NCBI RefSeq assembly: GCF_000340215.1
Contig: NW_006921547.1
Coordinates: 103,886 to 167,885 of the forward strand
Length of the DNA stretch: 64,000 nucleotides
DNA from: Pseudocercospora fijiensis CIRAD86
Lineage: Eukaryota > Ascomycota > Dothideomycetes > Mycosphaerellales > Mycosphaerellaceae
Direction of reading: 5' to 3'
Both the position numbers and the translations under genes were made by a program. The notes under the pieces were generated by a model. That model did not search any database. It was given only the letters and a program-made list of their open reading frames with translations, and had not been told where the DNA came from. Shown here piece after piece: positions 47,901 through 59,133 of this stretch (the stretch's first letter is position 1; each line of letters begins with the position of its first letter).

Positions 47901-49431
47901 CTAGGTTATAGCTATTAGCGTAGTACCGACAGCTATTACACTAGTAAGAGGGAAGACCGGGCATTCTATAAAGTCGAGTAATATACCGGGGAATTTCGTA
48001 GATGCTATAGAAGAAGAAGGTATAGTTGTCTAGCTAATCTCCGTCGTCGTTAGGATACCTAGTCGCTCTACTACTAGGTAGCGCGTCGCTTCTAAAAGGA
48101 TCGCTAGGAAAATCCGCTTCTATATATTCCTTCTACGTACGCTCTACTATATCCGCGAGGATAGTAGCGATACTTAGAGTCTGTAATACTTCCTTACTAG
48201 CTCGGCGTAATAGACGGTATAACCTTAAGATTTCCGCTTAAGTAACGCGCGCCTAAGCTATAGTAGGGTTATCGCTACTATGCTACCTACGAGGACGGCG
48301 ACCTCTAGTACTAGAAGAAGAAGACGGTAGACGCTATAACGTAGAAGACTACGACGTAGAAGACTATAACGGCCGCGAAGGAGGTAGTATAGAAGATTAG
48401 TATAGCGTAGGCTAAGGCTTCTTTATAGGGTCTCCGGTGCGAGGTCTATACTAAGTTGTTAGCTACGGAGGTGTTAGCTACGGAGGTATAGGCTATAGTA
48501 AAGAACTCGGTGCAGGAGACGATCCTATAACGATAGGTATGTTCTACGCCTAAAGTGCTACGGAAGGGCGACTACTACTACTGCGCCTACTTCCTCGCTT
48601 TAATAGTGTCTATTATAACTCTGCGATATTATCTGTAACGCGCTTACGCTTCTTCTTCGCGGCATTAGTAGTACGACAGCTCTTATACTAGCGTAGGAGA
48701 CGCTTGCCCTTCTAGAAGTAGCGAACCTTCTTACGCTTACCGCATCGACTATTATAGCGCTACTAATCGATGCCCTTAATACCGTCGCTATTATACTTAC
48801 TATCGGACTCTTCCGCTATACGATCTGCTAGCGTATTCTTCTTTAGTAGACCGCTAGGTAGATCGCCGCTAGGTACGCCGGTAGCTACTTATCTATACTA
48901 GTAACTAAACTGCTAACTAAGCTGCGCTATGTATAAATAGGTCGGCGTGTTCTATTAGATAATAGCATAAATCTCGGCTATTAGATTAATATAGCGACGG
49001 CTTTCGGCGGTATATAGAACAGGCTTAATAGCCTTCGTAGTATAGTACTTGAAATGCATTAGTAGTACGTATTCGTCTATCTCGTAGGCCTTCTTTTATT
49101 TATCTTGCTACTCTATAGCATCGTCTATCTACTACTAAAGGTCGCGCATCGTAGGCAGAATCTCTTTCTTAAACAATCGCTCGAGTCGGCGGCTAGTAGT
49201 ACGGCAGGCATAAGATTTGTAAACTTGTACTTAATCTCGGAAAGTATAGGGCTTAGATATATACGCGCTACGGGTATTGAATAACGTACGCAAGGTATAG
49301 AACTCGAGGTCTAACGGCACCGCTATATTATAACAAAGCGGATATATCGCGAAGGAGGTCGTTCGGAAGAGGAAGTCGTAGAAGGAAGTAGAAGTAGAAA
49401 GTAGAAAGCGTAAAGGAAGCGGGTGCCGCAA
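42000..49431 (-). pseudogene. Helitron Rep-helicase pseudogene (copy 2, near full length)
   Basis: The frame opens at ATG 49431 (MRHPLPLRFLLS) and is still in phase at 44703, 4.7 kb on, with only RIP stops. In order: N-terminal region; a Ser/Pro-rich segment (48600-48270); a Cys-rich zinc-finger-like segment (LPSYxCNSCRYYANS near 47960 and CCRGCYNLI near 47790); the fungal Helitron block PLVPKHIEIVVLRP near 47130; RLSQLPDNVDSI near 46930; the Helitron-like N domain (PRLFLTYSATNNY near 46060); Rep with HUH read as YNY near 45850; and PIF1 helicase with ASVGKSYVI near 44270 and SQGITLNKAVLDIS near 43040. The domain order equals that of autonomous Helitrons, about 2,400 codons. Inactive. Confidence 0.88.
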
Positions 49432-49617
49432 GACTCTATTTAACCGCTAACTAGGAAAGGAATAGTAGATAGCGGCTTCGTATATGTAATAGTACAAACG
49501 AGTAGCGAGTACGGACTATAGACTATTATTAACTTGTACTTTACATATATTATACTATATATATACCTCTATACAAACCTGCCTTTATAAGCGCTAGCGG
49601 AATACTCCTTCCTTTGC

Positions 49618-49777
49618 TAACGTTGCGTTCCGGACAGGTTAAGTACTCGCTAAGGCTCGACTATACCTGCCCTCTACTATAGTACCCTCGTTCGTCCGAC
49701 GTTAGCGTTCCGGACAAGTTAAGCACTCGCTAAGGCTCGGCATTAACTTGCCCTCTACTTTAGTACCCTTATTACTT
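49618..49777. repeat. 80-bp tandem duplication
   Basis: Two 80-bp units share gcgttccggacaggttaag (first at 49625, second at 49705), with a few differences. Confidence 0.8.
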
Positions 49778-50115
49778 TTCCTAACGTAATCGCTTAGGGT
49801 AGAAGGGATAGTCGCTACGCCTCCTAAACCCCCCGTGCCTACCGCTTTAGTATCCGTATACGACGAGCAGGTCTTTAATCTAACGATAGCCTAGCAAAGG
49901 GTGTATTAAGCGTAGGTCCTTTATAGCTATACTTCCTTTTACTTTAGCGTAGAGGTTAGCTAGGTCTCATCTGCTAAAAGCTATAGTACTATTCTCCTAC
50001 TAGTAGTTTGCTTAGAGGTGCCTAAGGCATCCGTCGTTATCGTGTTAATTACTTTTGCTAGCGTAGTTTTGCTAGAAATGCGCTTAATCGATTCAACTTA
50101 GCGCATTCGGAAGGG

Positions 50116-50180
50116 GCTAGTTTAGGTTGCTAGTTTAGGTTGCTAGTTTGGGTTGCTAGTTTGGATTGCTAGTTTAGTAT
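50116..50180. repeat. 13-bp minisatellite, five units
   Basis: gctagtttaggtt repeated five times, with tttgg variants still containing unmutated TpG. Confidence 0.85.
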
Positions 50181-50806
50181 ATACTATCGATACTAACTTA
50201 ATATTAATATAGCTTCTAGATAGGGAATTAAATACTTAACTAGTATACTATTCAAACCTTACCTCTCTACCTTCCCCTTCTAACTAAGCTATTACTATCT
50301 AAGCTATCCTAGGCAGTAGCAATAAGGGTATACAATAGCACTATAATTTGCGACCTTTAACTAATAATAATCGACTAAAACGAAGCGACGCCTAGCTACA
50401 ACTAGGTAAGGAGTTGTAGTAATCCTTTACGCCGAGTTATTAAGTTACGTAGGGAACCTAAGGGATTTAGGCTATTTAATAGTCTTTTCTGAGGCAGCTA
50501 GCAGCCTAATAAACTAGTAGAGGTAACTGCCTATTGTCTAAACCTAAAGAAATTAGTTCTCCGGGACAGGTTTTCTATAGCGGCGTTTCTTCGGAAGCGT
50601 ATAAGGTCGAAGTCTAGTAGGCATATTTACTTAGTTGATTCGTAACGTGTCTTAAAGGGTCAAAAGCTCGAGGTCTATATCGTATCCGCAAGAGTAACTC
50701 CGGGTATTGCCCGTCTATAGTTTTTTTGCTTCCGGTCTATCTTTTTTTTAGCCTTAAATTCTAGTAGAAGGGACTGCTTTTCACTAGCGCAATATAGGCC
50801 TTAAAT

Positions 50807-50858
50807 GCGGCGTATATTGTCCTTCTTTAATACGGCATATATTGTCCTTCTTTATTCG
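50807..50858. repeat. 26-bp tandem repeat, two units
   Basis: cggcatatattgtccttctt-type unit repeated twice. Confidence 0.75.
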
Positions 50859-50952
50859 CCTTTTACTAGTGTAGCACTAATCTTAGATAGGGCTTCGTAG
50901 TATGCGGGTGTCTTTACGTAGGCGTTTAGTCGGGTCGAGGCGTATATTTATT

Positions 50953-51024
50953 GCATATCGGCGCGTATATTGCATATCGGCGCGTATATAGCATATCGGC
51001 GCGTATATAGCATGTCGGCGGTGC
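50953..51024. repeat. 19-bp minisatellite, four units
   Basis: gcatatcggcgcgtatatt repeated about four times. Successive units differ at single bases, and RIP-sensitive CpA/TpG sites are kept. Confidence 0.85.
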
Positions 51025-51355
51025 GTAAACTAGGTATATTGTTGCTATTATAGTGAAGGTATATACAAAGGCCTAAGGTTAGAGTTACGTAGGGGGGACA
51101 TTTTAATTTCTACTAATTAGAAGCGAGCAGGGAATTTGTATAAGCGCATATTCAGATTGAAGCCCCGATATACACTATAATATAGGCACTATATACACAT
51201 ATATAGGAGGCCTATCCGACTGTTATCCGCTACTCGCCTAATGTTCCTAGACCTCCGTTTCCGTACCCTCGTCGCAAGCTCCTCGGACACTCTAACTACG
51301 GCCTAGAAACATCCGGCTTCGCTCGGATTATAGTAACGTTAGAGTAAGGAAAGAA

Positions 51356-51407
51356 GGCAGGTACGGCTAAAAAAGGCAAGTACGGCTAAAAAAGGCAGGT
51401 ACGGCAG
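51356..51407. repeat. 19-bp tandem repeat, nearly three units
   Basis: ggcaggtacggctaaaaaa repeated, followed at 51418-51475 by GCCGGC motifs. Confidence 0.8.
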
Positions 51408-51679
51408 ACTTTGAAATATAGCCGGCATATATAGCCGGCATAGTAATAGGCGAAAGCCTCCTTTTAATAAATAGCCGGCGTAATAATAGTATCCTACTAT
51501 AGTATAGATATTCTTTAGTAATGCCTTTACTAGCTATAGTAATCTTATAAGTAACCTAGGCCTATTGCTAGTAAACATAAGAAATATTAGGTAGGCTATA
51601 CTAAACAAGCTAGTTATTTAGTAGGAAAAGGCCTACTACCGTCTCTATATGCCGGCTACGAGTGCCGGCTATCGCTCTA

Positions 51680-52400
51680 AATTCAACTCCGCCCTATCTC
51701 GGAGGCTAAGGTACCGAGCGGAAACCCTATAGCTTATATTTACTCGGTTATCGCGGAGCGCTTACAGGTAAGGCACTAGAAAAGAGTATAAAAAGTACGA
51801 GAAGAGTATCCTAGGATATAGGTCGTAAGTAAATAAGAGTAGTACGCCTAGTTATTTATATAGTACGTTACTCTATACGACTAAGAGCCTATATTATCTT
51901 ATACTTCGCTTATAAGACCTCGACCCTACTAGTATACTATCGATCTCCTCCTCGGTCGCTAATACGCTATCTTAATTCTTCTTCGAGTTGCCGGACTTAG
52001 TACGTATCTATAGCTATATAATAGCGCTACGTATTATAGAGAATTAACTCCGCCGTATCTCGAAGGCTAAGGTACCGAGCGGAAATCCTATAGCTTATAT
52101 TTACTCGGTTATCGCGGAGCGATTATAGGTAAGGTATTAGAAAAGAGTATAAAAAGTACGAGAAGAGCATCCTAGGATAGAGGTCGTAAGTAAATAAGAG
52201 TAGTACGCCTAGTTATTTATATAGTACGTTACTCTATATAACTAAGAGCCTATATTATCTTATACTTCGCTTATAAGACCTCGACTCTACTAGTATACTA
52301 TTAATCTCCTCCTCGGTCGCTAATACGCTATCTTAATTCTTCTTCGAGTTACCGGACTTAGTACGCATCTATAGCTATATAATAGCGCTACGTATTATAG
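51680..52400 (-). repeat. ~362-bp tandem duplication in hAT X ORF3 region
   Basis: Units start near 51680 (aattcaactccgcc) and 52042 (aattaactccgcc) and are nearly identical apart from RIP-type changes. hAT Y carries the same duplication (units near 63380 and 63745), so it predates the separation of the two copies. Confidence 0.88.
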
Positions 52401-52795
52401 AGAATTTCTCGTTAAAGTTTCTCTCTCGTAGGCTTACTATCTGCCTCGTAGTATAGAGGATTAAAGTACTAATACTAAAGAATCTCCTTATAGTTAGGAT
52501 ACTAGGGCTCCTTAGGACCTTTATATTTTAGGTCTAAATAGAGACGTATTATAAACGTTCTATCGCCCTTTTGCTTACTACCCGCTAGGTCGCGATATAC
52601 GAAGAAACTAATCTAAATATAGCTCGTCTCTATAATAGCCGGGTAAATATAGAGCGCTAGGTTTCTACTTCGTACCTTAGATTTAAGGACGGCGCGGAGA
52701 TAAAATTAGAAATATAGCCGGTACCTATAGCCGGTAAAAGGATACGAAAATAGGCCTCCTCCTAGGTTAATCTAACGACTAAATACAATTTCTAA
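51680..52795 (-). pseudogene. hAT X ORF3, unrecognised
   Basis: Counterpart of Y ORF3 (63050-64000). It reads ALYI-PAIIET-type sequence, then KGDRTFIxRLYLDLKYKGP and KEILQYQ/FNPLYYK segments, then QREILYNIQRYYIAIDTC near 52420-52370 and a basic RQLKEELRQR segment that falls in the tandem duplication. There is no known domain. It lies downstream of, and on the same strand as, the histone-like gene. Confidence 0.5.
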
Positions 52796-53437
52796 CTAAT
52801 CCGCTATAAACCGACGCCGAATTTTAGCTAGAAGCTATATATCTTTATTTTAAAGAGTAATCCGCTTCGTATAGATAGTAAGGAGGTTTAAAAGCTTAAG
52901 CTCGGTTACGAGAAATACCTCCGTAGCTTCCTAAAGAGCACTAATCGCCTTAGCCGCAAATCGTATACTAGACCGAAAATCTAATATAATTTCTCGGACG
53001 AGTCGCTAGAAAGGAGTCTTAGAGATTAAAAGCTCGGTCCCTCTTTTATTTTAGAAAAGCCGGATCTAGCGAAGGGTAATAGTATCTAGTTTAAAGCGCC
53101 GCTTCTTTATCGTCGAGTCCTATCTTATTCCCTTTCTTTTAATAGAAAGATAACTTTTCTTCGCGATAGTCTTCGTCCGCCTACTCTTTTTAGCCTTTTC
53201 CTATCTATCTATAGCCTTCTTGTTTTCCGGTACTATTTTCCGAGGAACCCCCTTCCTTCGTATATACTACGGAGAGCCTTACTCTTCCGATATCTCGTTC
53301 TCGCTATAGTCTCCCTATACTTAGCTTACTTTACTCTTACCCTTTAGCCTCTAAAGATATTTATCTACGCGTTTAGGCGACGAGGATATATCGATAGGAC
53401 CTAGAAAATTAATAAGTATATAATCGTAAGGAGACAT
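52796..53437 (-). pseudogene. Histone H3-like gene of hAT X (long K-rich tail)
   Basis: A 214-codon frame with ATG kept at 53437, ending TAG at 52796. It has exactly the same length as the Y copy (62354-62995). A ~110-residue Lys/Arg-rich N-tail is followed by a histone H3 fold: KKRRFKL-TITLR, TELLILKTPF, LV-EIILDFRSSIRF, TL-EATEAFLV, TIYTKRxTL and NKDI-LLAKIRR, where hyphens mark RIP stops or variable sites. The H3 landmarks ELLIRKLPF, IAQDFKTDLRF, ALQEA, AIHAKRVTI and KDIQLARRIRG are each matched. No intron seen. Same strand as, and downstream of, the transposase. Divergence from canonical H3 is larger than RIP alone explains. Confidence 0.85.
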
Positions 53438-53815
53438 TAATGCATCTTACCTTCTAGAATAAATAGTCTTCTATTAAACCGCCTTAGTAGGTTATCGTTA
53501 GATTCGAATAAAGGATAATAGCTTAAGGAAGGGGAGGTAGCCGGCTTAGGAAGGCCCGAAGAGCCGAATCCTTAAGATATATTTATCTTTAAGAATATAA
53601 AGAAAGGGAAGAAGGAGAGGAAGAGCGAATAGAGAATTAGAAATAGTCTATAGATAAGCGGGGTCGGTTACTATAGCAACTAGTCTATTTAGGTCCTAGG
53701 AATTCGAAATATATTTCGGATATATACCGGCTATATACGCCGGCTATATTACCTTATACGTAAACGCTTCGTCTCCTTAAAGCTACTCTAAGCTTATATA
53801 TATTTCCGCTTCTCG
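53438..53815. other. hAT X transposase-histone intergenic gap
   Basis: Contains GCCGGC motifs at about 53728-53750. No gene. It would hold the histone gene's promoter. Confidence 0.5.
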
Positions 53816-56137
53816 ACCCGGTATCGCCTTCTACCTCTACCCTCCTCCTCTTCGTTATCGCTAATTAGGGTTTCGCTTAGACTAAATTTCGTATTCTCTT
53901 CGCGCTCCTAGGTTTCTTCGATCTTAAGGTTTTCTAATTCCTCGATTAACTCCTTTAGTATAATCTTTAGTAATCTACCTTAGCGATTCTAGTAGAGGAG
54001 ATAGTATCGGAATACTATAATAGATTCGAAGGTAGTAGGCGAGTATATTCGATTAAAGCGGCCCTAGTAACGAGCGATACTAAAAGACCTCTTATAGCCT
54101 ATACCTACGCTCGGGATAGCGAGGACGTCCCGAGCGACCGACGCTATCGTTAGAAACTTAGGCTCTAACCGCTACTATATAGCGAGAATATCGTCTCCGA
54201 ATTCGTTTAGAAGACCGGTAAGATCTAGAGATTATTAGCCCTCTTTCCGAGCTTATAGGTTTAGTACTTACCCGCGCGCCGATAGAGATCGAACTCTTCT
54301 TTATTTACTTTAGTAGTTGCTTCCTCTTCTATCTCTACTTCCTACCTACGAAATAGGTATAATATCGGAGCCTTCTAAACCTTCTTTTTCTTTATAGGAG
54401 CTATATTTAGACTAGTTTCTTTCCGACGCTCGTAGAATATCTTTTCTAGAATAGTCTAGTAATACTTCGGCTATACCTCGTCCGCCTTCTATTCCGGCCT
54501 CTACTAGTATATATCCTTTTCTACCGGGTTAAGCAAGTACGTAACGCTATAGATATCCCCGAACGACTTAAAGGTAGTACTATAATATTTATATAACTTA
54601 GTATAGGAGGTGTCTATAGCTTTCGTTATAGCTACTTTCTAAGGAACGCTCTTCTTAGCTAGCTTAGCTACGGTTTCCTCGAGCTCGTTAAAGAGCTAGT
54701 TATAGTATATAAAGATAAGGTAGATCGTCGGTCCTCGGGTTCTTCTAATCGTAGTAGTAACCTTCGCGTAATACTTACTAATATCGACGAGATACTCTAC
54801 TTAGCGCTATTCGGCGGCGGTAAGGCCGAGCTACTTAATACCCTCGGAACTCTAATAGATCTCGAGAGCGGTATATAAAGTATATCTCCTCGTAACTATA
54901 TAGAAAGTCGAATCGAACCGGATCTTAACGTCTTAGGTAAAACGGAGTAAACGCTAAGGAGGCCGCTTTTACTATCGCTTATTCTATACGATATTCTAGG
55001 TATCGGTTTTAGGACGCTCGATTAGGTTCTTTAAAATAGCCTCGAATCGGTTATATCTCTATAAGCTCGAGTTCGTATATATTACTAGACGACGAAGCTA
55101 GAGAAAAAGAGTTAGAACTATACTAGGTTGCCGGCTATAGGTACTAGCTACGGATAAAAGTTATACCTTATATAAAACGAGAGCGAGGCTCTCTACCTTA
55201 TCCCGTCTTATTACTATAATAAGTTTCTCGACTTTCGACTTTACTTTATCCTTATCTAGGATCTTCTATTAGTCGTCGTTTAATAGTGCAATTTTAAGCG
55301 TCTTAAAGAGGGCTCGGATCGCGATTTAAACTATATAAGCGAGGTAGGGAAACTTCTATAGGGATATAACTAGCAACGACGTCGGCTCCGATTTAATAGG
55401 GCTAGAGCTATTAATAGGCTCCTCTTTATCGTTATTATCGTACGTATTATCGTACGTATCCGGAATCGTAGCGAGCTTAATATTCGGAAGATTAAGCTAG
55501 ATTATAGACCTTATAATCTCCTCTATATACTCGACCCTATCGATACGATTAGTAATTTTAAAGATATATATAAGTGAATTGTATATACAACGCCTTATAT
55601 AATATTCGATTATTACTAGCGTTATCCGTAGTAATCGAGATTAGTTTCGTTATTACGCTAACCCTATCTATTACCGTATAGACAAGCTTCGCTATATCCT
55701 TACTAGTATAGGAACCTAGAATCTTAGAGAATCCGATTATAAGTTCCTAGAGTTTCTAATCCGAATTAATAAAGTATAGTATAATCGAGAGGAAGGAGGC
55801 TCTTATAAACCGGCTTAACTAGCTATCGATAGTAATAGCTACTCGGCGAGTATTACGGAGGATCTCCCGAATATCGTCTAACGTAGCCTCTTTATTCTTT
55901 TCGAATATAATACGCTAGGTTATCGCGCCGAGAAATAGGGGAGGGTAGTTTATAAGATATAGGTATATCTTCTATATAGACTCCCTTTCGTAGAAGTCTT
56001 CCGGAAGACCGTTTATAGCTAGCATTTCGTTTACTAGTCACTTAAAGTCTTCGGGGGAGAAATTAGTAGCCTTTAATCCTAGAGCTTCCTTAAGCGTAGC
56101 CTATAATAATTAGCTAGACCTCTACGGTTAATTTAAG

Positions 56138-56220
56138 TAGCCGGAATCTATAGCCGGAATCTATAGCCGGTAGCTATAGCCGGCAGCTATAGCCGGTAGC
56201 TATAGCCGGCATTTTAGAAA
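56138..56220 (-). repeat. GCCGGC array in a transposase intron (X)
   Basis: Five to six 12-13-bp units of tagccggtagcta type. The Y counterpart (59612-59660) has fewer units. In Y it lies between a gtacgt donor and a ccgtag acceptor. Confidence 0.75.
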
Positions 56221-58137
56221 ACGTACCTCTTTCTAGAACGCTATATCTATATTAACTCTCCTCTCTCCTTAAGATTCCCGATACCGTTTAGAATAGAGAT
56301 AGTTCGTAGGCGATAAGTTCCTATCCCCTAGTTTCGGGTATTTTAAGATTAAACCGTAGAAGTTATAGACAATTACTAGTTAACCTTTAAGTCGAGAAGT
56401 CGTATAACGGTATAATACCCCTTTTATAAAGAACTTCTAGAATGTATCTATTCGCTCCTTACTCCCCTATCGTATCGAGTACTTCCGGAGTTTATACTCC
56501 TTTAAACGTAAGTATAAAGGGAACTATATCTTATAGACCTATTAATTGAACTGCTCTATATACTTAGGTTTCTAAAGATACGCCTAGCTAGCCTTTTCGA
56601 AGATTTCCGGGTTAATACTCGATGTTCTTATATCTCCGAACAACCTTCTACTTAGACTCCGTAAAGGTAAGGACTAGGTAGTAGTATCCTATAATAAATT
56701 CCTACTACTAGGATTCGGAGAGGATAAATCTAGCCCTAATCGTCGTCTAGGACTCGATAGGCTCGAAGGTAAGTATACGACCTCCTCTCGACGTTGTCGC
56801 AATCTCGCTCGTATACTAGACTATTTCGACTGTCGTCTCGTTGTTGCCCTTCCTAGTATAGCGCCTAGTATATATACAATATCGGTCGGTATACTTTAAG
56901 GTTTCGTACGGTAAGGTAAGGACTTAGGAGTAGTAGATATATACTAGTAGCTATAGGGAAACACCCTTTCTTTTATAGTATCGTATCGTTAGGAATAGCT
57001 AGGCAGTAAATAGCTGGCTATCTTTTTTTTTGTTTCCTAGCTACCTAACTACTAGATTTTTTTTTCCTAGCTACTCTAGCTAGCCTAACTACTAGAATTT
57101 CTTTCCTAGCTACCCTAACTACCTAAATTTTGCCTTCTATATAGCGGCTCTCTCTTACTAACGGAACCGAGCTACTGTGCCTAACGAATCTAGGCTCGTT
57201 TTTAGTCTTAATCTATCCTCTTTCGGTATAAGACACTCGATAAGCAAATACTTAGGCCGAGTCTAACTACGAAACCTAAGACTAACTAATAGCTCTATTA
57301 ACTAATCCTAATCCTCGAACTCCTTCCGCTTCTTAGTAAAGACCTTAAAGAGCGCTCGAGCTTCTTCGGATACCTGCGGAGTAGTCGAGATAAAGCCGTA
57401 TCGCTAAAATAGGTAATACTTTAGAGGCTTATATAGAGATTTAGAGAATTCTAACGCTAACCTATCCTACTAGTAGCTTAGATTCCGGATATAAGCCCTC
57501 TCTACCTTAGTAAAGATCTTATATAGCAGCAGCACTCTACCTTCGAGAAACGCTTTCTATTTAACTATTAGTATCTACTAGCTACGGACGCCGGCTATAT
57601 ATGCCGAGTATAGAATAATTACCTATACCCCTTCCTCCTTTAGTAATACTTCTACCGTCCCTAGATACCTAGCCCCGATCGTATTAATCGCAAGCTCCTT
57701 TGCCTTTATAGACGCAAAGGCTTCGCTCTAATACTAATAAAGAAACTCTACTCTATATCGAGGATATAAAGACGACTAGTCTCGATTCTAATCCTTGCTA
57801 GCTTTTCGTAGTAGCTTTAACTATAATTTTCTAGATTGATAGGACTTATACCTTAGCCCTTTACTAGTATCTCGTCTCTTTAACTGTACTCGATCCACTC
57901 CTAGCGCTTATCGTATATAGCGTTAGGCCCTAAGACTGTACCTATTACTAGATCGACGTATAGTATCTCCTCGCTTTTTTTAGTTCCTTTATTCGTAGCA
58001 TTAAGCTCTGTCGCGGTATCCTAAACTCTAGTATTATTGTTCTCGGCTATCTAAACATCTCCGTTACTATCGGTCGTATCGATAGAGGTAGCGGCTATAG
58101 GTCTAAATACTATTAGTTAACGTATTAAAGAAAAATA

Positions 58138-58195
58138 TACCGGCTATAGCTACCGGCTATAGCTACCGGCTATAGCTACTAGCTACGGCCGCTAG
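58138..58195 (-). repeat. GCCGGC array in first transposase intron (X)
   Basis: Four ccggctatagcta-type units. The Y counterpart at 37968-38010 sits between gtaagt (37943) and an actaatag acceptor region. Confidence 0.75.
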
Positions 58196-58659
58196 CTAGA
58201 TTGACTTACGCTACTAGAACTTTACGCTCGAAAACTAGCCGTAATTCTTTCCTCCTCTTAGCCTTCTCTTAGGTTGTCTTCTTATTCTAACCTTTACTTT
58301 TTTCTATAGGCGCTAGCTATCGATAGAATGCCTTATTCCGCGCCTTTCTTCTCTTATCCTTAGCTCTTTTATCCTTATCTATCTTCTCCTTTCTCTCGCG
58401 GTCTCGTACGGAATTCTTCTTCGTAGAGTACTCCTCTTTAGTCTTATACTTTTTAGTTAGACGCTTAGGCAAAACAAACTCGCGGTCTTTAGTTCTATCT
58501 TCTATTTAGCGCGCGGCGCGCTTCTCTCTTGCTATTATAAGGGAAAGGGGCGGGGGCGTAGCGTATAGTAGTTGTTATCGGTATAGGTATAGAGGAAGAA
58601 GTTAAAAGTATAAGAATATCGCGAAGCCCTAATTGTTACCGCCTATGTAACGTTATATA

Positions 58660-58990
58660 GGTAAGCTTTCGTAACTATAGTAACTACGCCCCGGTAATAG
58701 CAACTACGCCCTAGTAACGGTAACTACGCCCTAGCAACGGCAACTACGCCCTAGCAACAGTAATAAAGCGTAGTAAATACAACCTAGTAACTATTATAGC
58801 CGGCAATCGTAGCCGGTAGTCGAATAAGAGTGTCCTTATAGCAAAACTACGCCCTAGTAACGGCAACTACGCCCTAGCAACGGCAACTACGCCCTAGCAA
58901 CGGCAAAAGAGCGTAGTAAATATAACAGAGTTACTATTATAGCCGGCAATCGTAGCTAGTAGTCGAATAAGAGTGTCCTTATAGTAAAAC
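58660..58990 (-). repeat. Expanded subterminal repeats of hAT X
   Basis: Units of 20 bp (aactacgccctagcaacggc) form two blocks. Each block is followed by the same ~100-bp segment with GCCGGC motifs and gaataagagtgtcctt. hAT Y has only one such block (37330-37480). Tandem subterminal motifs are typical transposase-binding sites in hAT elements; that role here is inferred. Confidence 0.8.
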
Positions 58991-59125
58991 TAATACAGTC
59001 TCTAGTTTAAACTAGGAATCTATATAGTTCGAAAAAACCAAACCGGAACTAGGGAGCTAGTTCGCCGCTAAGAAACCAAACTATATACGTTTAGTAGTTC
59101 GGAAACCGAACTACTACGGGGTCTA

Positions 59126-59133
59126 AATTTATT
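59126..59133. repeat. hAT X target-site duplication, right
   Basis: aatttatt, matching 39422-39429. Confidence 0.95.

Larger units (their letters stand above)
41560..49440 (-). mobile_element. Helitron-2 (long copy), inside hAT X
   Basis: Minus-strand Helitron, homologous to Helitron-1 from about 46450 down to its 3' terminus tataaagtatcc (41560-41571 on +). It keeps the N-terminal ~1,000 codons that Helitron-1 lacks. The 5' terminus is not resolved; the coding frame reaches 49431 and the end may lie somewhat beyond. It is nested in hAT X, upstream of histone gene B, and is the youngest resolved insertion in the cluster. Confidence 0.85.
49441..51680. other. Low-RIP, repeat-rich spacer inside hAT X
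   Basis: No coding frame was recognised. CpA and TpG remain fairly frequent, especially 49920-51420, so this segment was not RIPed as heavily as its neighbours. It holds several unrelated short tandem repeats (listed separately). It includes the unresolved 5' end of Helitron-2 and hAT X internal sequence. Homologous Y sequence lies outside the window. Confidence 0.5.
53816..58500 (-). pseudogene. hAT X transposase pseudogene (uninterrupted copy)
   Basis: Colinear with Y's split gene. Landmarks in order on minus: basic N-terminal segment (58490-58290), introns with GCCGGC arrays (about 58195-58140, 57606-57587, 56218-56140, 55150-55128), catalytic/insertion region, and the hAT W-rich block (Y: KTQFDSTFYxVIRGYTL near 60880). 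The block LNPVEKDKYQ lies near 54530. The C-terminal dimerisation domain (Y: VLAILSVGIGYKRSFSIARY) lies near 54130-53960. hAT transposases cut and paste with 8-bp duplications, matching the TSD. TAG/TAA stops throughout. The site where X jumped into Y appears intact here (56684-56691). Exon limits are approximate. Confidence 0.8.
39430..59125 (-). mobile_element. hAT X: 19.7-kb hAT transposon with histone cargo and a nested Helitron
   Basis: It is delimited by tagaccccgcag (39430) and acggggtcta (59125) with an exact 8-bp TSD. In minus-strand order: subterminal repeats (58985-58660), transposase (~58500-53816), histone H3-like gene (53437-52796), ORF3 with an internal tandem duplication (~52800-51680), a low-RIP spacer (51680-49441), Helitron-2 (49440-41560), histone H3 gene B (41370-40680), and an unidentified + ORF (39860-40384). 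Without the Helitron it is about 11-12 kb, very long for a hAT. It inserted in Y, a copy of its own family. Confidence 0.9.

Noticed and set aside
49618..51407. CRISPR array
   Set aside because: Repeats are directly adjacent, with no unique spacers of constant length, in a fungal context.
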